In this document: piece by piece, positions 26,038 through 34,704 of the stretch
Numbering within the stretch: the stretch's first letter is position 1
Layout of the letters: every line of letters begins with the position of its first letter
NCBI GenBank assembly: GCA_017535315.1
Contig: JAFXUD010000047.1
Span: 1 to 64,000 of the forward strand
Origin: Victivallales bacterium
GTDB taxonomy: Bacteria > Verrucomicrobiota > Lentisphaeria > Oligosphaerales > Oligosphaeraceae
Length of the DNA stretch: 64,000 nt
Direction: 5' to 3'
Notes under the pieces: model-generated
What the model saw: the letters and a program-made list of their open reading frames with translations, nothing else
The model's database searches: none
What the model was told of the DNA's origin: nothing
Position numbers and translations under genes: made by a program

Positions 26038-26754
26038 CTATTTCCCTGCGTCGTAGTATCCCCAGAAGCGTGCTGCGACGGAGCCTTCGGCCTTATTGGG
26101 ATCCTTGTAAAACTCCAGCTTATATGCTTGGGCATGACCGTCCAGATGGACTGCAACGGAACCTCCGTTGTGATGGTCGGCAACGTGGCCGAAGTTGGTG
26201 GCGGCTCCGTCCACTGGCCAGAAGGTAGTATTGACCTGCGGGCCGTAGGCGTATCTCTTGTTGGCAGCAGCTGTATTACTGCAGGTCACGTAGAAAGTCT
26301 GCGAAGGGGTCTTGTGCGCGTTCAGCGGTCCACGTGGCAGACTGCCGCTACGGTCCGTACGGTAGGGCATGCCGTACGAGTTGCCGCCATAACTGATACC
26401 ATAGCCAACGATCGTGTTGACATGCGAGGTGGAGGGACAGAGGAAAGGCTTTACGTCCCCCACGTAAGGATACATGTAGGAGTGCCAATAGAGGTTGTTG
26501 AAGTTTGTGACACCTGTGGGTATGTTGATTGCTGTTGTGTCGCTGTTACGGTATTCGGCGAAAATCAGACAGTCACCGTTGTCGGACGTGTACATGTTCA
26601 ATGCCAGGCCCATCTGCTTCAGGTTGCTGGTGCAGGAAATCTGGCGCGCCTTTTCACGCGCCTTCGCCAAAGCAGGCAGCAGCATCGCCGCCAGAATTGC
26701 GATGATGGCAATGACCACCAGCAACTCAATCAAGGTAAAACGCTTTTGCTTCAT
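26038..26754 (-). CDS. Pseudopilin-like protein (paralogue 3)
   Basis: 238 residues from the ATG at 26754, which aligns with the [12 protein letters not shown] start of its paralogues; a longer frame start at 26799 would add a basic leader that its sisters lack. GGAAA about 10 nt upstream. The N-terminal prepilin helix and the C-terminal H-x9-DG element ([14 protein letters not shown]) are intact. The [22 protein letters not shown] segment parallels paralogue 2. Tandem duplication with paralogue 2 is evident from the shared ends [21 protein letters not shown]. Confidence 0.92.
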   Translation of the reverse strand: MKQKRFTLIELLVVIAIIAILAAMLLPALAKAREKARQISCTSNLKQMGLALNMYTSDNGDCLIFAEYRNSDTTAINIPTGVTNFNNLYWHSYMYPYVGDVKPFLCPSTSHVNTIVGYGISYGGNSYGMPYRTDRSGSLPRGPLNAHKTPSQTFYVTCSNTAAANKRYAYGPQVNTTFWPVDGAATNFGHVADHHNGGSVAVHLDGHAQAYKLEFYKDPNKAEGSVAARFWGYYDAGK

Positions 26755-26784
26755 GGTGTTTTTTCCTTTATTGCGTTTTTTCAA

Positions 26785-26807
26785 GGAGGTAATTTTCAAA
26801 ACCAGCG
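26785..26807. repeat. Single terminus of the GAGGTNAT repeat family
   Basis: GAGGTAATTTTCAAAACC followed by AGCGC matches the left end of the fold-back element at 63860 (GAGGTCATTCAAAACTAGCGC). It lies directly 3' of the stop codon of paralogue 4, like the other members, but no partner arm is visible. Confidence 0.45.
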
Positions 26808-26808
26808 C

Positions 26809-27516
26809 TTATTTGTCTGGGTGCATGTAAGAATCAGATTCTGGCACGTCGGGGTTGAAAGGGAAGCCCGCGACTGGATTGGAAGGAACGGGTAGAACGT
26901 AGCTCTCTACATGGCCATCAAGATGAAGGACGTTGCATCTGGCTGCATGTCTCGCGCTGGGATACCCATATCCCGTGTTTGTATGGCTTCTCGAATAGTG
27001 GGTGCGATAATGTTGATAGTCGGTGACGCTTCCGTCATTGATTTTTGCTGCACCAGGAGTCGTATCCACAAGGATAATTTTCTTGCTGTGGGATTGCATG
27101 GAGGAGAGTTTCCTGCTGACACTTCTCTGGCAGATGGCCTCGTTGATGCCGTAGCAACGGACGCTCCAATTCTCATGTGGAGCGGCAGCAGGGCATCGTA
27201 GCATCTCGGTGCCGATGTATGTGCCTGTGTAGTTCTTGGCGTTGCTGGAACCGTATAGCACGCCCATCATGGTCTCGCTCCAGTAGGGCTTGACATTGGG
27301 CGTATTCAATGTGGTGCATGGAGGCAGAAAGTCCTCATAATCCTGGCAATAGATGTTCAGCGCTATTCCCAGTTGCTTCATATTGTTGATGCATGATATG
27401 GCGCGAGCCTTCCCGCGGGCTTTCGCGAGCGCAGGCAGCAGCATCGCCGCCAAAATCGCGATAATGGCGATAACCACCAGTAGCTCAATCAAGGTAAATT
27501 CATTTCTTCGTTTCAT
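26809..27516 (-). CDS. Pseudopilin-like protein (paralogue 4, first of the array)
   Basis: 235 residues from the ATG at 27516 ([13 protein letters not shown]). The prepilin helix, [23 protein letters not shown] and a C-terminal H-x9-DG pattern ([18 protein letters not shown]) are present. More diverged from the other three and with a different leader and 5' region. The longer ORF start at 27546 is not needed. It is the promoter-proximal gene of the array; the AT-rich gap upstream separates it from the divergent DegT genes. Confidence 0.92.
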   Translation of the reverse strand: MKRRNEFTLIELLVVIAIIAILAAMLLPALAKARGKARAISCINNMKQLGIALNIYCQDYEDFLPPCTTLNTPNVKPYWSETMMGVLYGSSNAKNYTGTYIGTEMLRCPAAAPHENWSVRCYGINEAICQRSVSRKLSSMQSHSKKIILVDTTPGAAKINDGSVTDYQHYRTHYSRSHTNTGYGYPSARHAARCNVLHLDGHVESYVLPVPSNPVAGFPFNPDVPESDSYMHPDK

Positions 27517-27833
27517 TGTTCTTTTCTCGCCTTGCCAATATTTCACTATAGACCATGTTGTATGTTTTGTCCTAATTATACTATGACTATTTCATTATTC
27601 AATGCCTTTTGCGCTTTTTTCTTGTTATTACATCATTATATGCGATTATATGCGCCGTTAAAGTCCTTTGAGTCGTTTAGGTTCTTTGGGACATTTTCAA
27701 ACTTTTTAGGGAATAGAGCAAAAAAACTTAAAACTGACAAGCAAAAGCAGATTCGCACTATATATTACTATGGGAGTGTTTTTGCTCCTGACTTTTTTGT
27801 GATTTCCGCATCCATTATAGGAGTGACTTAATC
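27517..27833. other. AT-rich divergent intergenic region
   Basis: A 317-bp gap between the minus-strand pseudopilin array and the plus-strand aminotransferase operon, clearly more AT-rich than the surrounding genes. It must hold both promoters. Several TATAAT-like words are present, but no single -35/-10 pair stands out. No gene, RNA or strong hairpin seen. Confidence 0.6.
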
Positions 27834-29033
27834 ATGATGACAAGAAAGGAAATAGACGCCGCCCTGAAGAAGCGCCCATCCAAACGCTGGAGCGGTGAGC
27901 CTGGTTTGGGAAGCGTTTACGGAGAAGAGGAGATTCAGGCTGCGCTGGATGCAGTCAAGGATTCCATGAACTATGAAAAGGGATTCGGCTTCACCAGCCA
28001 GCCCATCGTCGATTTCGAAAACGCCTTCGCAAACTACGTCGGCACCAAGCACGCCATCGCCGTGAACTCCTGCGGGCCAGGCATCGACATCGTCATGCGC
28101 TTCCTGAAGCTGGAGCCTGGCGACGAGGTCATCGTCCCGCCTTGCAACTTCATCGCCGCTCCAATCTCCGTCTATGGCAATGGAGGGCAGGTTGTCTGGG
28201 GCGACGTCATCAAGGAGACGCTGGAGCTCGACCCTGCCGACGTGGAGCGCAAAATCACCCCACGCACACGTGCCATCTTCCCCGTCCACATGAACGGTCT
28301 TTCCGCCCCTGTCAATGAGCTGCTGGCTGTCGCCGCACGCCATCCCGAATGCCGTTGCGGTGCACCCGTGGTCATCTGTGATGCCGCACGCGCCTGCGGT
28401 GGCGGCTATGACGGCGGCAAAATCGGCAAGGCAGGCCTCGCCACCATCTTCTCCCTCCACACGATGAAGAACATCACCACTCTTGGTGAGGGCGGCATGA
28501 TCACCACGGACAGCGATGAACTGGCCACCTATGCACGCGCCGTCCGCATGTACGGGGGCGGCGTCGAGGCGTGGGGAACATCCAACGTGATGACCAAGGT
28601 GCAGGCAGCCGTCGGCATCGTCCAGCTCGCCAAGCTGGATGGCTTCATCGCGGACCGTAGGCGCCTCGCCAAGCAGCGCGACGAGCTCCTTTCAGGCATC
28701 CCAGAAATCAGGACGCCTGTCGAACCAGCCGATTGCGTCCACAGCTACTACCTCTATACCTGCCAGGTGATTGACGAATGGGCAGGCGAAAAACGCGAAA
28801 AGCTCATCGAAATGCTCGACACGGAATACGGCTTCCGCTGTGGCAGGGCAAACCCGCCCGTCTATTGGGGGCGTAAGCAACTTGCCGACTGCACCGACTG
28901 CACCAAGACACCCATCTCCGACCTGCTTGGCAACACCATCTTCTGCCCGCCCATCCACCCCGCCATGCCAGAGGACGACAACCGCTACATCTGCGCCGCA
29001 ATCGCCGACGCCGTCGAGAAACTTCGCGACTGA
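27834..29033 (+). CDS. DegT/DnrJ/EryC1/StrS-type PLP aminotransferase (copy 1)
   Basis: A fold-type I PLP enzyme of the sugar/AHBA aminotransferase family, using glutamate or a similar donor. NSCGPGIDIVMRFLKLEPGDEVIVPP forms the phosphate-binding start; the Asp of VICDAARACGG stacks on PLP; Lys212 in LHTMKNITTLGEGGMITT is the Schiff-base lysine; RMYGGG follows. 399 residues. AGGAG about 10 nt before ATGATG. A paralogue with the same layout follows after 20 nt. Two different members side by side, followed by DUF1015 and a LysA-like decarboxylase, suggest a small-molecule pathway rather than surface-sugar synthesis; no sugar dehydratase is near. Confidence 0.9.
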   Translation: MMTRKEIDAALKKRPSKRWSGEPGLGSVYGEEEIQAALDAVKDSMNYEKGFGFTSQPIVDFENAFANYVGTKHAIAVNSCGPGIDIVMRFLKLEPGDEVIVPPCNFIAAPISVYGNGGQVVWGDVIKETLELDPADVERKITPRTRAIFPVHMNGLSAPVNELLAVAARHPECRCGAPVVICDAARACGGGYDGGKIGKAGLATIFSLHTMKNITTLGEGGMITTDSDELATYARAVRMYGGGVEAWGTSNVMTKVQAAVGIVQLAKLDGFIADRRRLAKQRDELLSGIPEIRTPVEPADCVHSYYLYTCQVIDEWAGEKREKLIEMLDTEYGFRCGRANPPVYWGRKQLADCTDCTKTPISDLLGNTIFCPPIHPAMPEDDNRYICAAIADAVEKLRD

Positions 29034-29053
29034 ATCTAAAGGAGATTTGAAAT

Positions 29054-30244
29054 ATGATGACACAACAAGAAATAGATGCCGCCCTGACTAAGAAGCCCGC
29101 GATTGCGTGGCCATCCGAGCCCCGCCTGGGAAGCATTTACGGTCAGGAGGAGCTGGATGCCGTCGAGAAGTCCATGCGCGATTCGATGGATGTGGTCAAG
29201 GGCTTCGGTTTCTCCGCACCACCCATCCCAGATTTCGAAGCAGCCTTCGCCAAATACACGGGCACTAAGTTCGCCACCGCCGTGAACTCCTGCGGACCAG
29301 GCATCGACATCGTCATGCGCTATCTGAAGCTCCAGCCAGGTGACGAGGTCATCGTCCCCTCCATCAACTATTCAGCCGCGCCACTGGCGGTCCTCGGGGC
29401 AGGCGGCACGGTCATCTGGGGCGAAAGCGATCCTGACACCTTCATGCTCGACCCCAAGGACGTGGAACGTAAAATCACTCCGCGCACGCGTGCCATCTTC
29501 CCCGTCCACATCCACGGCTGTTCTGCGCCGATGGACGAGTACATCGAGATTGCCAATCGCCATCCGCACCCTGTCTATGGTCCGCCCAAGGTCATCGGTG
29601 ACGCGGCCCGAGCCTGCGGCGGCGACTACAATGGCACGAAAATCGGCAAACGCAGCTGGGCGACCATCTATTCCTTCCACACGCAGAAAAACATGACGAC
29701 CCTCGGCGAGGGCGGCATGATTGTCACCGACGATGAGGATCTCAACACCTACGCCCACTCCGTCCGCATGTACGGCGGAGGCGTGAACGCCTGGGGCACC
29801 TCCAATGTCATGACGAAGGTGCAGGCCGCCGTAGGCCTCGTCCAGCTCGCCAAGTTGGACAGCTTCATTGCGGGACGCCGCCGCGTTGCCTACGCCCGCA
29901 ACAAGATGCTGGAAGGCGTGGAGGGCATCACCCTGCCCTACAACCCGCCCAACGCGGAATCCAGCTTCTACATGTACCCCATCAAACTCAAGCCCGAATG
30001 GGCAGGACCAAAGCGTGACTACATCATCACCACCTTGAAGGAGAAATACAACGTCGGCGCTGTTGTCGCCAACAATCCCAGCTATATGGGACGCAAAATC
30101 CTCGCCGACCACTTCGGCAAAACCACCCCGCTCTCCGAGCGGCTCGCCTCACAGTTGCTCTGCCTCAGCATCCACCCCGCCATGAGCGACTCCGACAACG
30201 CTTACATCACCGCCGCCTTCCTCTCCTGCCTCCATGAGCTATAG
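29054..30244 (+). CDS. DegT/DnrJ/EryC1/StrS-type PLP aminotransferase (copy 2)
   Basis: 396 residues, collinear with copy 1 and similar over the full length (shared WPSEP/WSGEP-LGS-YG start, NSCGPGIDIVMRYLKLQPGDEVIVP, GEGGMIVTDD, RMYGGGVNAWGTSNVMTKVQAAVGLVQLAKLD). The Schiff-base Lys is also at 212 (FHTQKNMTTLGEGG). AAGGAG 9 nt before the ATG. The start is ATGATGACA, as in copy 1, consistent with tandem duplication. Divergence in the C-terminal third suggests different substrates or a heteromeric enzyme. Confidence 0.9.
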   Translation: MMTQQEIDAALTKKPAIAWPSEPRLGSIYGQEELDAVEKSMRDSMDVVKGFGFSAPPIPDFEAAFAKYTGTKFATAVNSCGPGIDIVMRYLKLQPGDEVIVPSINYSAAPLAVLGAGGTVIWGESDPDTFMLDPKDVERKITPRTRAIFPVHIHGCSAPMDEYIEIANRHPHPVYGPPKVIGDAARACGGDYNGTKIGKRSWATIYSFHTQKNMTTLGEGGMIVTDDEDLNTYAHSVRMYGGGVNAWGTSNVMTKVQAAVGLVQLAKLDSFIAGRRRVAYARNKMLEGVEGITLPYNPPNAESSFYMYPIKLKPEWAGPKRDYIITTLKEKYNVGAVVANNPSYMGRKILADHFGKTTPLSERLASQLLCLSIHPAMSDSDNAYITAAFLSCLHEL

Positions 30245-30250
30245 TCCCCC

Positions 30251-30266
30251 ACTGGCTAAAGCCAGT
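30251..30266. other. Short intra-operon hairpin
   Basis: ACTGGC-TAAA-GCCAGT, followed by further GC-rich self-complementary sequence up to about 30335 (including CCGCTTCAGCGCGG), fills the gap before the DUF1015 gene. No T tract, so not a standard terminator. Confidence 0.5.
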
Positions 30267-30353
30267 AGCACAGAACAGGCGCGCCGCGCTAGCGAAGCTC
30301 CTGACCTGTGCGCCCCGCTTCAGCGCGGCGATAAAGAAAAAAGAGAACCAACC

Positions 30354-31553
30354 ATGTCCACAGTACTTCCCTTCCAGGCAATTATGCCCTCCCGTGCGGA
30401 CGCGCCCAGCGTGGCCACGCTCCCCTACGATGTCATGAACCGTGACGAGGCCGCCAAGATGGCCGCAGGCAAACCATTAAGCTTCCTGCACGTCACCCGT
30501 TCCGAGATAGACCTTCCCGCCGACACCAATCCATACTCTCCCGAGGTCTATGAGAAGGCCGCCCAGAACTGGAACGCTCTCAAGAAGGCTCGCCTCGCGA
30601 AGGACGCCGTTCCCGCTTTCTACATCTACTCGCTCGTGATGAATGGACGCCGCCAGACGGGTATCGTCGCCACCCCCACTGTAAAGGACTACGACACGGG
30701 TGTAATCCTCAAGCACGAAAACACGCGCAAGGAGAAGGAGGATGACCGCACTCGCCACATCTCCACCCTGCGTGCCCAGACGGGTCCCGTCTTCCTTACC
30801 TACAAGGATTCCCCCGCCATCGACGCCATCGTCATGAAGAACATGGCCACCACCCCGCTCTTCGACTTCACCGCTGAAGACGGCATCCAGCATACAGGCT
30901 GGCGCATTGAGGACGAAGACACCAATGCCCTGAAGGAAGCCTTCGCGCAAATCCCAAACCTCTACATCGCGGATGGTCACCACCGCGCTGCCAGCGCCAG
31001 CCGTGCAAACGCCACCCTCAAAGATGGCGAATCTGACCGTTTCATGGCAGTGATTTTCCCCGCCAGCCAGCTTAAGATCCTCCCCTACAACAGGGTTGTC
31101 TTCGACTTGAACGGCATGGACGAAGCGCAGTTCCTCGCCGCTGTCCGCAGCCGCATGACCGTGGAACCAGTAACCTCCGCAGAGCCTAATGGCATTGGCG
31201 ATGTCCGCATGTACCTTGCGGGCAAATGGTGGAAGCTCACCCTGCCCGAACTCGCCTCTGCCAGTGCCATTGACGCACTGGATGTCAGCCGCCTCCAGAA
31301 CACCATCCTGGCTCCCCTGCTGGCAATCGAGGACCCGCGCACCAGCAAACGCATCGACTTCGTTGGCGGAATTCGCGGAACGGGCGAACTTGAGAAACGC
31401 GTGAACTCTGGCGAGGCGAAAGTCGCCTTCTCCATGTTCGCAACCACCCTCGACCAGCTCATGGCCATCGCCGACGCGGGCGGTATCATGCCACCAAAAT
31501 CGACCTGGTTCGAGCCCAAGCTCCGCGACGGCCTCTTCGTCCATGAAATCTAG
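30354..31553 (+). CDS. DUF1015 family protein
   Basis: About 399 residues from the ATG at 30354, giving the family N-terminus (VLPFQAIMPSRADAPSVATLPYDVMNRDEA). Other family marks are FLHVTRSEIDLP, the ENTRKEKEDDR segment, and the characteristic ADGHHRAASASRAN. It ends PPKSTWFEPKLRDGLFVHEI as full members do. The upstream ORF extension to 30234 reads through a hairpin-rich spacer and is rejected. DUF1015 proteins are often found near serine or amino acid biosynthesis genes, and a serine-kinase-like role has been suggested for some; I treat function as unproven. Here it links two aminotransferases and a LysA-like decarboxylase. Confidence 0.88.
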   Translation: MSTVLPFQAIMPSRADAPSVATLPYDVMNRDEAAKMAAGKPLSFLHVTRSEIDLPADTNPYSPEVYEKAAQNWNALKKARLAKDAVPAFYIYSLVMNGRRQTGIVATPTVKDYDTGVILKHENTRKEKEDDRTRHISTLRAQTGPVFLTYKDSPAIDAIVMKNMATTPLFDFTAEDGIQHTGWRIEDEDTNALKEAFAQIPNLYIADGHHRAASASRANATLKDGESDRFMAVIFPASQLKILPYNRVVFDLNGMDEAQFLAAVRSRMTVEPVTSAEPNGIGDVRMYLAGKWWKLTLPELASASAIDALDVSRLQNTILAPLLAIEDPRTSKRIDFVGGIRGTGELEKRVNSGEAKVAFSMFATTLDQLMAIADAGGIMPPKSTWFEPKLRDGLFVHEI

Positions 31554-31564
31554 TCTGTGCTGTG

Positions 31565-31584
31565 CCCGACGCTTTAGCGTCGGG
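31565..31584. other. Intra-operon hairpin before the LysA-like gene
   Basis: Perfect CCCGACGC-TTTA-GCGTCGGG in the 66-bp gap after DUF1015. No T tract follows, so it more likely affects RNA stability or processing than termination. Confidence 0.6.
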
Positions 31585-31619
31585 TTATAATACCACCACC
31601 CTCCAACACCACAAAGCAA

Positions 31620-32888
31620 ATGGACATTCGCAACGGACAAATCTATCTTGAAGACGTGCCAGTGACCCTACTGGCGCAAACCTACGGCACCCCCACCTAC
31701 GTCTATGAGGAAAACCGCATCCGCGCCAACTTCAGGCGCGCCCTTTCCGCATTCAAGAAATACTACCCGAACTTCCGCTTCTTCTACGCCATCAAGGCCA
31801 ACAATAACCTAGCTGTCGCCAATATCCTCCGTCAGGAAGGCGCAGGTATCGACGCGGCCAGCGTCAACGAAATTCTGCTGGCACAAAAACTCGGTCTCGG
31901 CGGTGACGATGTCATGTTCAGCGGAAACTTTCTCTCCGACGAGGACATCCGCCAGGGCCTCGAAAGCGGCGTCATCTTCAATCTCGACGACATCTCGCTG
32001 CTGCCGCGCGTCCTGAAGTATGGCAAGCCAGAGCGCATCTCCTTCCGCGTCAACCCTGGCTATGGCAAGAGCGACGTCGGTGACTTCGTGACCAACGCGG
32101 GTCCCGACGCCAAGTTCGGTGTCCACCCCGAGCAGGTAATGAATGCCTACAGAATGGCGAGGGACGCAGGCATCAAGCGCTTCGGTGCGCACATGATGCC
32201 TGGTTCCTGCATACGTGACCCTGAATACTTCAAATTCATCACGGAAATCCTGATGGACCTCATCGGCAGAGCTGCCGCCGAACTCGGCATTAGCTTTGAC
32301 TTCATCGACCTCGGCGGTGGTCTCGGCATCCCGTATCGCCATGGCGACAGTTACCTCGACATCGACAAGGCGGCCTCGCTCGTCGCCGAAGTCTTCACCA
32401 AGAAAATTGCTGAATACAAGATGACACCTCCGCGCCTGATGATGGAGCCAGCCCGCTACTTTGTCGGCGACGCAGGCTATATCCTCGGCACCGTCCACGC
32501 CATCAAAGACAGTTACAGGCGGATCATCGGAACCGATGTCAGCATGAACACGCTGGCTCGCCCCGCCATGTACGGTGCCTACCACCACATCTACGTCAAC
32601 GGACGCGAAGACGAACCACGCCGCACCGTCGGCCTCTGCGGACAGGTCTGTGAAAACACCGACTTCTGGGTGCGCGAGCGCGAACTGCCCCAGGGCATCG
32701 ACCTCGGCGACATCATCGTCGTGGAGAACGCTGGTGCGTATGGCTATGCCATGAGCTACCAGTACAATGGCCGCCTCCGTCCAGCCGAAGTTCTCGTCAA
32801 CGGCAACCAGCACTGGCTCATCCGCCAGCGCGAAAACATCGAGGACCTCGTCCGCAACGTCACCGTCCCCGCTCACCTGCAGAAATAA
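31620..32888 (+). CDS. lysA: Fold-type III PLP decarboxylase (diaminopimelate decarboxylase-like)
   Basis: A 422-residue member of the DAP/ornithine decarboxylase family. The TIM-barrel Lys59 lies in FFYAIKANNN; the Gly-rich loop is DFIDLGGGLGIPY; the C-terminal beta domain has MEPARYFVGDAG, then CGQVCENTDFW (the Cys-Glu of the active site supplied across the dimer) and NAGAYGYAMSYQYNGRLRPAEVLV. Canonical DAP decarboxylases have EPGR and CESGD; here EPAR and CENTD are found, and HMMPGSC replaces HIGSQ. It may therefore be a true LysA variant or act on another D-amino-acid centre. Last gene of the DegT-DegT-DUF1015 set. No ribosome binding site is obvious. Confidence 0.82.
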   Translation: MDIRNGQIYLEDVPVTLLAQTYGTPTYVYEENRIRANFRRALSAFKKYYPNFRFFYAIKANNNLAVANILRQEGAGIDAASVNEILLAQKLGLGGDDVMFSGNFLSDEDIRQGLESGVIFNLDDISLLPRVLKYGKPERISFRVNPGYGKSDVGDFVTNAGPDAKFGVHPEQVMNAYRMARDAGIKRFGAHMMPGSCIRDPEYFKFITEILMDLIGRAAAELGISFDFIDLGGGLGIPYRHGDSYLDIDKAASLVAEVFTKKIAEYKMTPPRLMMEPARYFVGDAGYILGTVHAIKDSYRRIIGTDVSMNTLARPAMYGAYHHIYVNGREDEPRRTVGLCGQVCENTDFWVRERELPQGIDLGDIIVVENAGAYGYAMSYQYNGRLRPAEVLVNGNQHWLIRQRENIEDLVRNVTVPAHLQK

Positions 32889-32898
32889 AGCAGGATGT

Positions 32899-32922
32899 GG
32901 CAAGGCCGTCCCCGACCTTGCC
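32899..32922. other. Hairpin downstream of the LysA-like gene
   Basis: GGCAAGG and CCTTGCC flank a 10-nt loop, 11 nt after the stop codon. The following bases are only mildly T-rich; a weak terminator is possible. Confidence 0.45.
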
Positions 32923-32949
32923 TACAAATCAAATTGGGTATAAGTGCAT

Positions 32950-32988
32950 ATCATATCCCCTGTTCAATATCTGCCCAGGGGATATGAT
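32950..32988. promoter_or_regulatory. 13-bp perfect dyad upstream of the HPr-like protein gene
   Basis: ATCATATCCCCTG (32950-32962) and CAGGGGATATGAT (32976-32988) are perfect inverted repeats separated by 13 nt. The AT-rich setting and position about 95 nt before the next gene make an operator or a leader hairpin more likely than a terminator, as no T tract follows. Confidence 0.5.
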
Positions 32989-33081
32989 GGGAGAAAAGAT
33001 CGTGTTTTTGAGGAAGAGCGCGAAAATCTCTCACATGGATTCGCCGCCCTGCGGTGAAAAAGGAGGAAGAAAACAACACAG

Positions 33082-34704
33082 ATGCAAACGCAACCAGACA
33101 GTACCGTAACCCCAAACGACTTTGTGGCGGACAAGCTGCACGACTTGTTGGACTACGCCCATTTTGTCTGGGAGAGCCCTGCTGACAAATTCAAACTCAC
33201 ACGCCCGAAGCTGAACTATATCAAGGCTCAGTCCGAGGCCGCTGAGGAGATTTTGGATGCCATGGGGGCACGGACAAACGCAGAGTGGTTCCCGACGCGT
33301 GAATGCGTCGCCCTCCTCAAGAATTTCAGTACATCCACCTACGAGCTTTTGCACATAAACGTCTCCGCACCCTACTATTCCCTGGGCGACAAACTGGAGC
33401 AGTTCAAGCAGGACACGGAGGAGCAAATCCACTTCATGACGGAGGTCATCCGCCTCTCCCTCATCAACCTCTACGAGAACACCTCCCGCCTTGGCATCAC
33501 CATCGACCAGACCAGCGTCAACTACGTCTTCAAGGAGATTCTGGTCGTCCCCAAGCTGAAACGCAACATGCCCTCCACCGAGCCTGGAAGCGTCAAGCAC
33601 CGTATTGATGCCATGGCCATCAACGTCCTCAACTCCACCGAGGACATGAAAAACTTCAAGAAACTCTTTCAATCTTCCGTCTCCGATTGGGACAAGCTGG
33701 ATTTCGACTTCTTGAGCGAAACCAAAATCCGCAGCCTGGAGGTCAACATGCACACCCTCCAGTCCATGTACGACACCTACATCTCCGACAGTGAAACAGA
33801 GGACACAGACGATGACCTCCGCAAAGTGCGTGGACGCATCTCCGTCATCCTTCACCTTCTTCGCATTGCCTCTATCTACATCCATTTCTACGAGAGGCAC
33901 ATACATGGCAACCCCATGGCGGTATTCGCGGACAAGGAGGGGAAACGCGATTGTGCGCGCCCCGTCGCGTGTGTCAACAAAGAGGCCTTCTACACGGCCA
34001 TCCTCAAGTATCTGGCCTACTACATCGAGACCTTCCAGAACGAGGGTCGCAAGCTCTGCTCCCTGCTTCTCCAACGTTACTGCGTCACCAAAACCGCCGA
34101 GGCACAAGTGCCGCCCTACATCGGCTTCCATGTCCGCCCTTCGGCGTTGATCGCAGCCATTGTGAAGCATTACGGATGCAATGTCCACATGCGCCTCTGG
34201 GACACGGAGTACGATGCAGGAAACGCCCTCAACATTATGATGTCCAACAACTTCCTGGACCAGAAGAAGCGCGCTTTCCTGGTTTCGGAGATGGGCAAGG
34301 TCGATCTCTCTGACCTTGAGCTCCAACTAAGCGAGGGATTCATTGACAAACTCAACGCGGGGAAACAGGCCATCCTCAAACTGGCCTCGGCTGGATTGAT
34401 TCGCATCTACAAACTGCCATTGGAGATTGAAAAGGGTAAGTTCCACCCGAGCCAAGAGGCATCCTTTGCCGATTATGTCTTCCAATTGGTCGTCTATCTG
34501 ATGAACTACGAACGCCAGGTTGGCATCCTTTACCCCGCAAACGTCCAATTCACTGGTCCAGAACAGGCCGTTGATGACCTGCTGGCACTCGCGAATGCAA
34601 ACTACTGCGAAAGCGAAACAGGCGAAGACCTCCCCCTCCCCAAACAACTTGAATATCTCAGCTTCAAGCGCAATACCCTGACACGGAAAAAAGAGCAGGA
34701 ATGA
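33082..34704 (+). CDS. Large protein with an embedded HPr-like domain
   Basis: 540 residues, no membrane segment or signal peptide. I do not recognise the protein as a whole. Residues about 346-395 (PYIGFHVRPSALIAAIVKHYG, then NALNIMMSNNF) resemble the HPr phosphocarrier signature GLHARPA...KS-x-M-x-LMSL: His350, Arg352 and Pro353 match the phosphorylation-site H-x-R-P. The flanking regions are long, helical and charged (for example a DSETEDTDDDLRK acidic stretch at about 235). The last residues overlap rdgB (ATGATGA). AGGAGGAAG lies 14 nt upstream of the start. If the His is phosphorylated, the protein could be a PTS-type regulator; no EI, EII or HPr kinase gene is in the window. Confidence 0.75.
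   Translation: MQTQPDSTVTPNDFVADKLHDLLDYAHFVWESPADKFKLTRPKLNYIKAQSEAAEEILDAMGARTNAEWFPTRECVALLKNFSTSTYELLHINVSAPYYSLGDKLEQFKQDTEEQIHFMTEVIRLSLINLYENTSRLGITIDQTSVNYVFKEILVVPKLKRNMPSTEPGSVKHRIDAMAINVLNSTEDMKNFKKLFQSSVSDWDKLDFDFLSETKIRSLEVNMHTLQSMYDTYISDSETEDTDDDLRKVRGRISVILHLLRIASIYIHFYERHIHGNPMAVFADKEGKRDCARPVACVNKEAFYTAILKYLAYYIETFQNEGRKLCSLLLQRYCVTKTAEAQVPPYIGFHVRPSALIAAIVKHYGCNVHMRLWDTEYDAGNALNIMMSNNFLDQKKRAFLVSEMGKVDLSDLELQLSEGFIDKLNAGKQAILKLASAGLIRIYKLPLEIEKGKFHPSQEASFADYVFQLVVYLMNYERQVGILYPANVQFTGPEQAVDDLLALANANYCESETGEDLPLPKQLEYLSFKRNTLTRKKEQE

Noticed and set aside
30234-30353. N-terminal extension of the DUF1015 ORF
   Set aside because: Reads through a hairpin-rich spacer and overlaps the previous gene; the family N-terminus starts at 30354.
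33031-34326. 431-codon minus-strand ORF, with similar large antisense ORFs at 31809-32903, 38641-39783 and 40502-41941
   Set aside because: Shadow frames opposite recognised genes, caused by G/C-rich third codon positions; they have no start signals or recognisable motifs.
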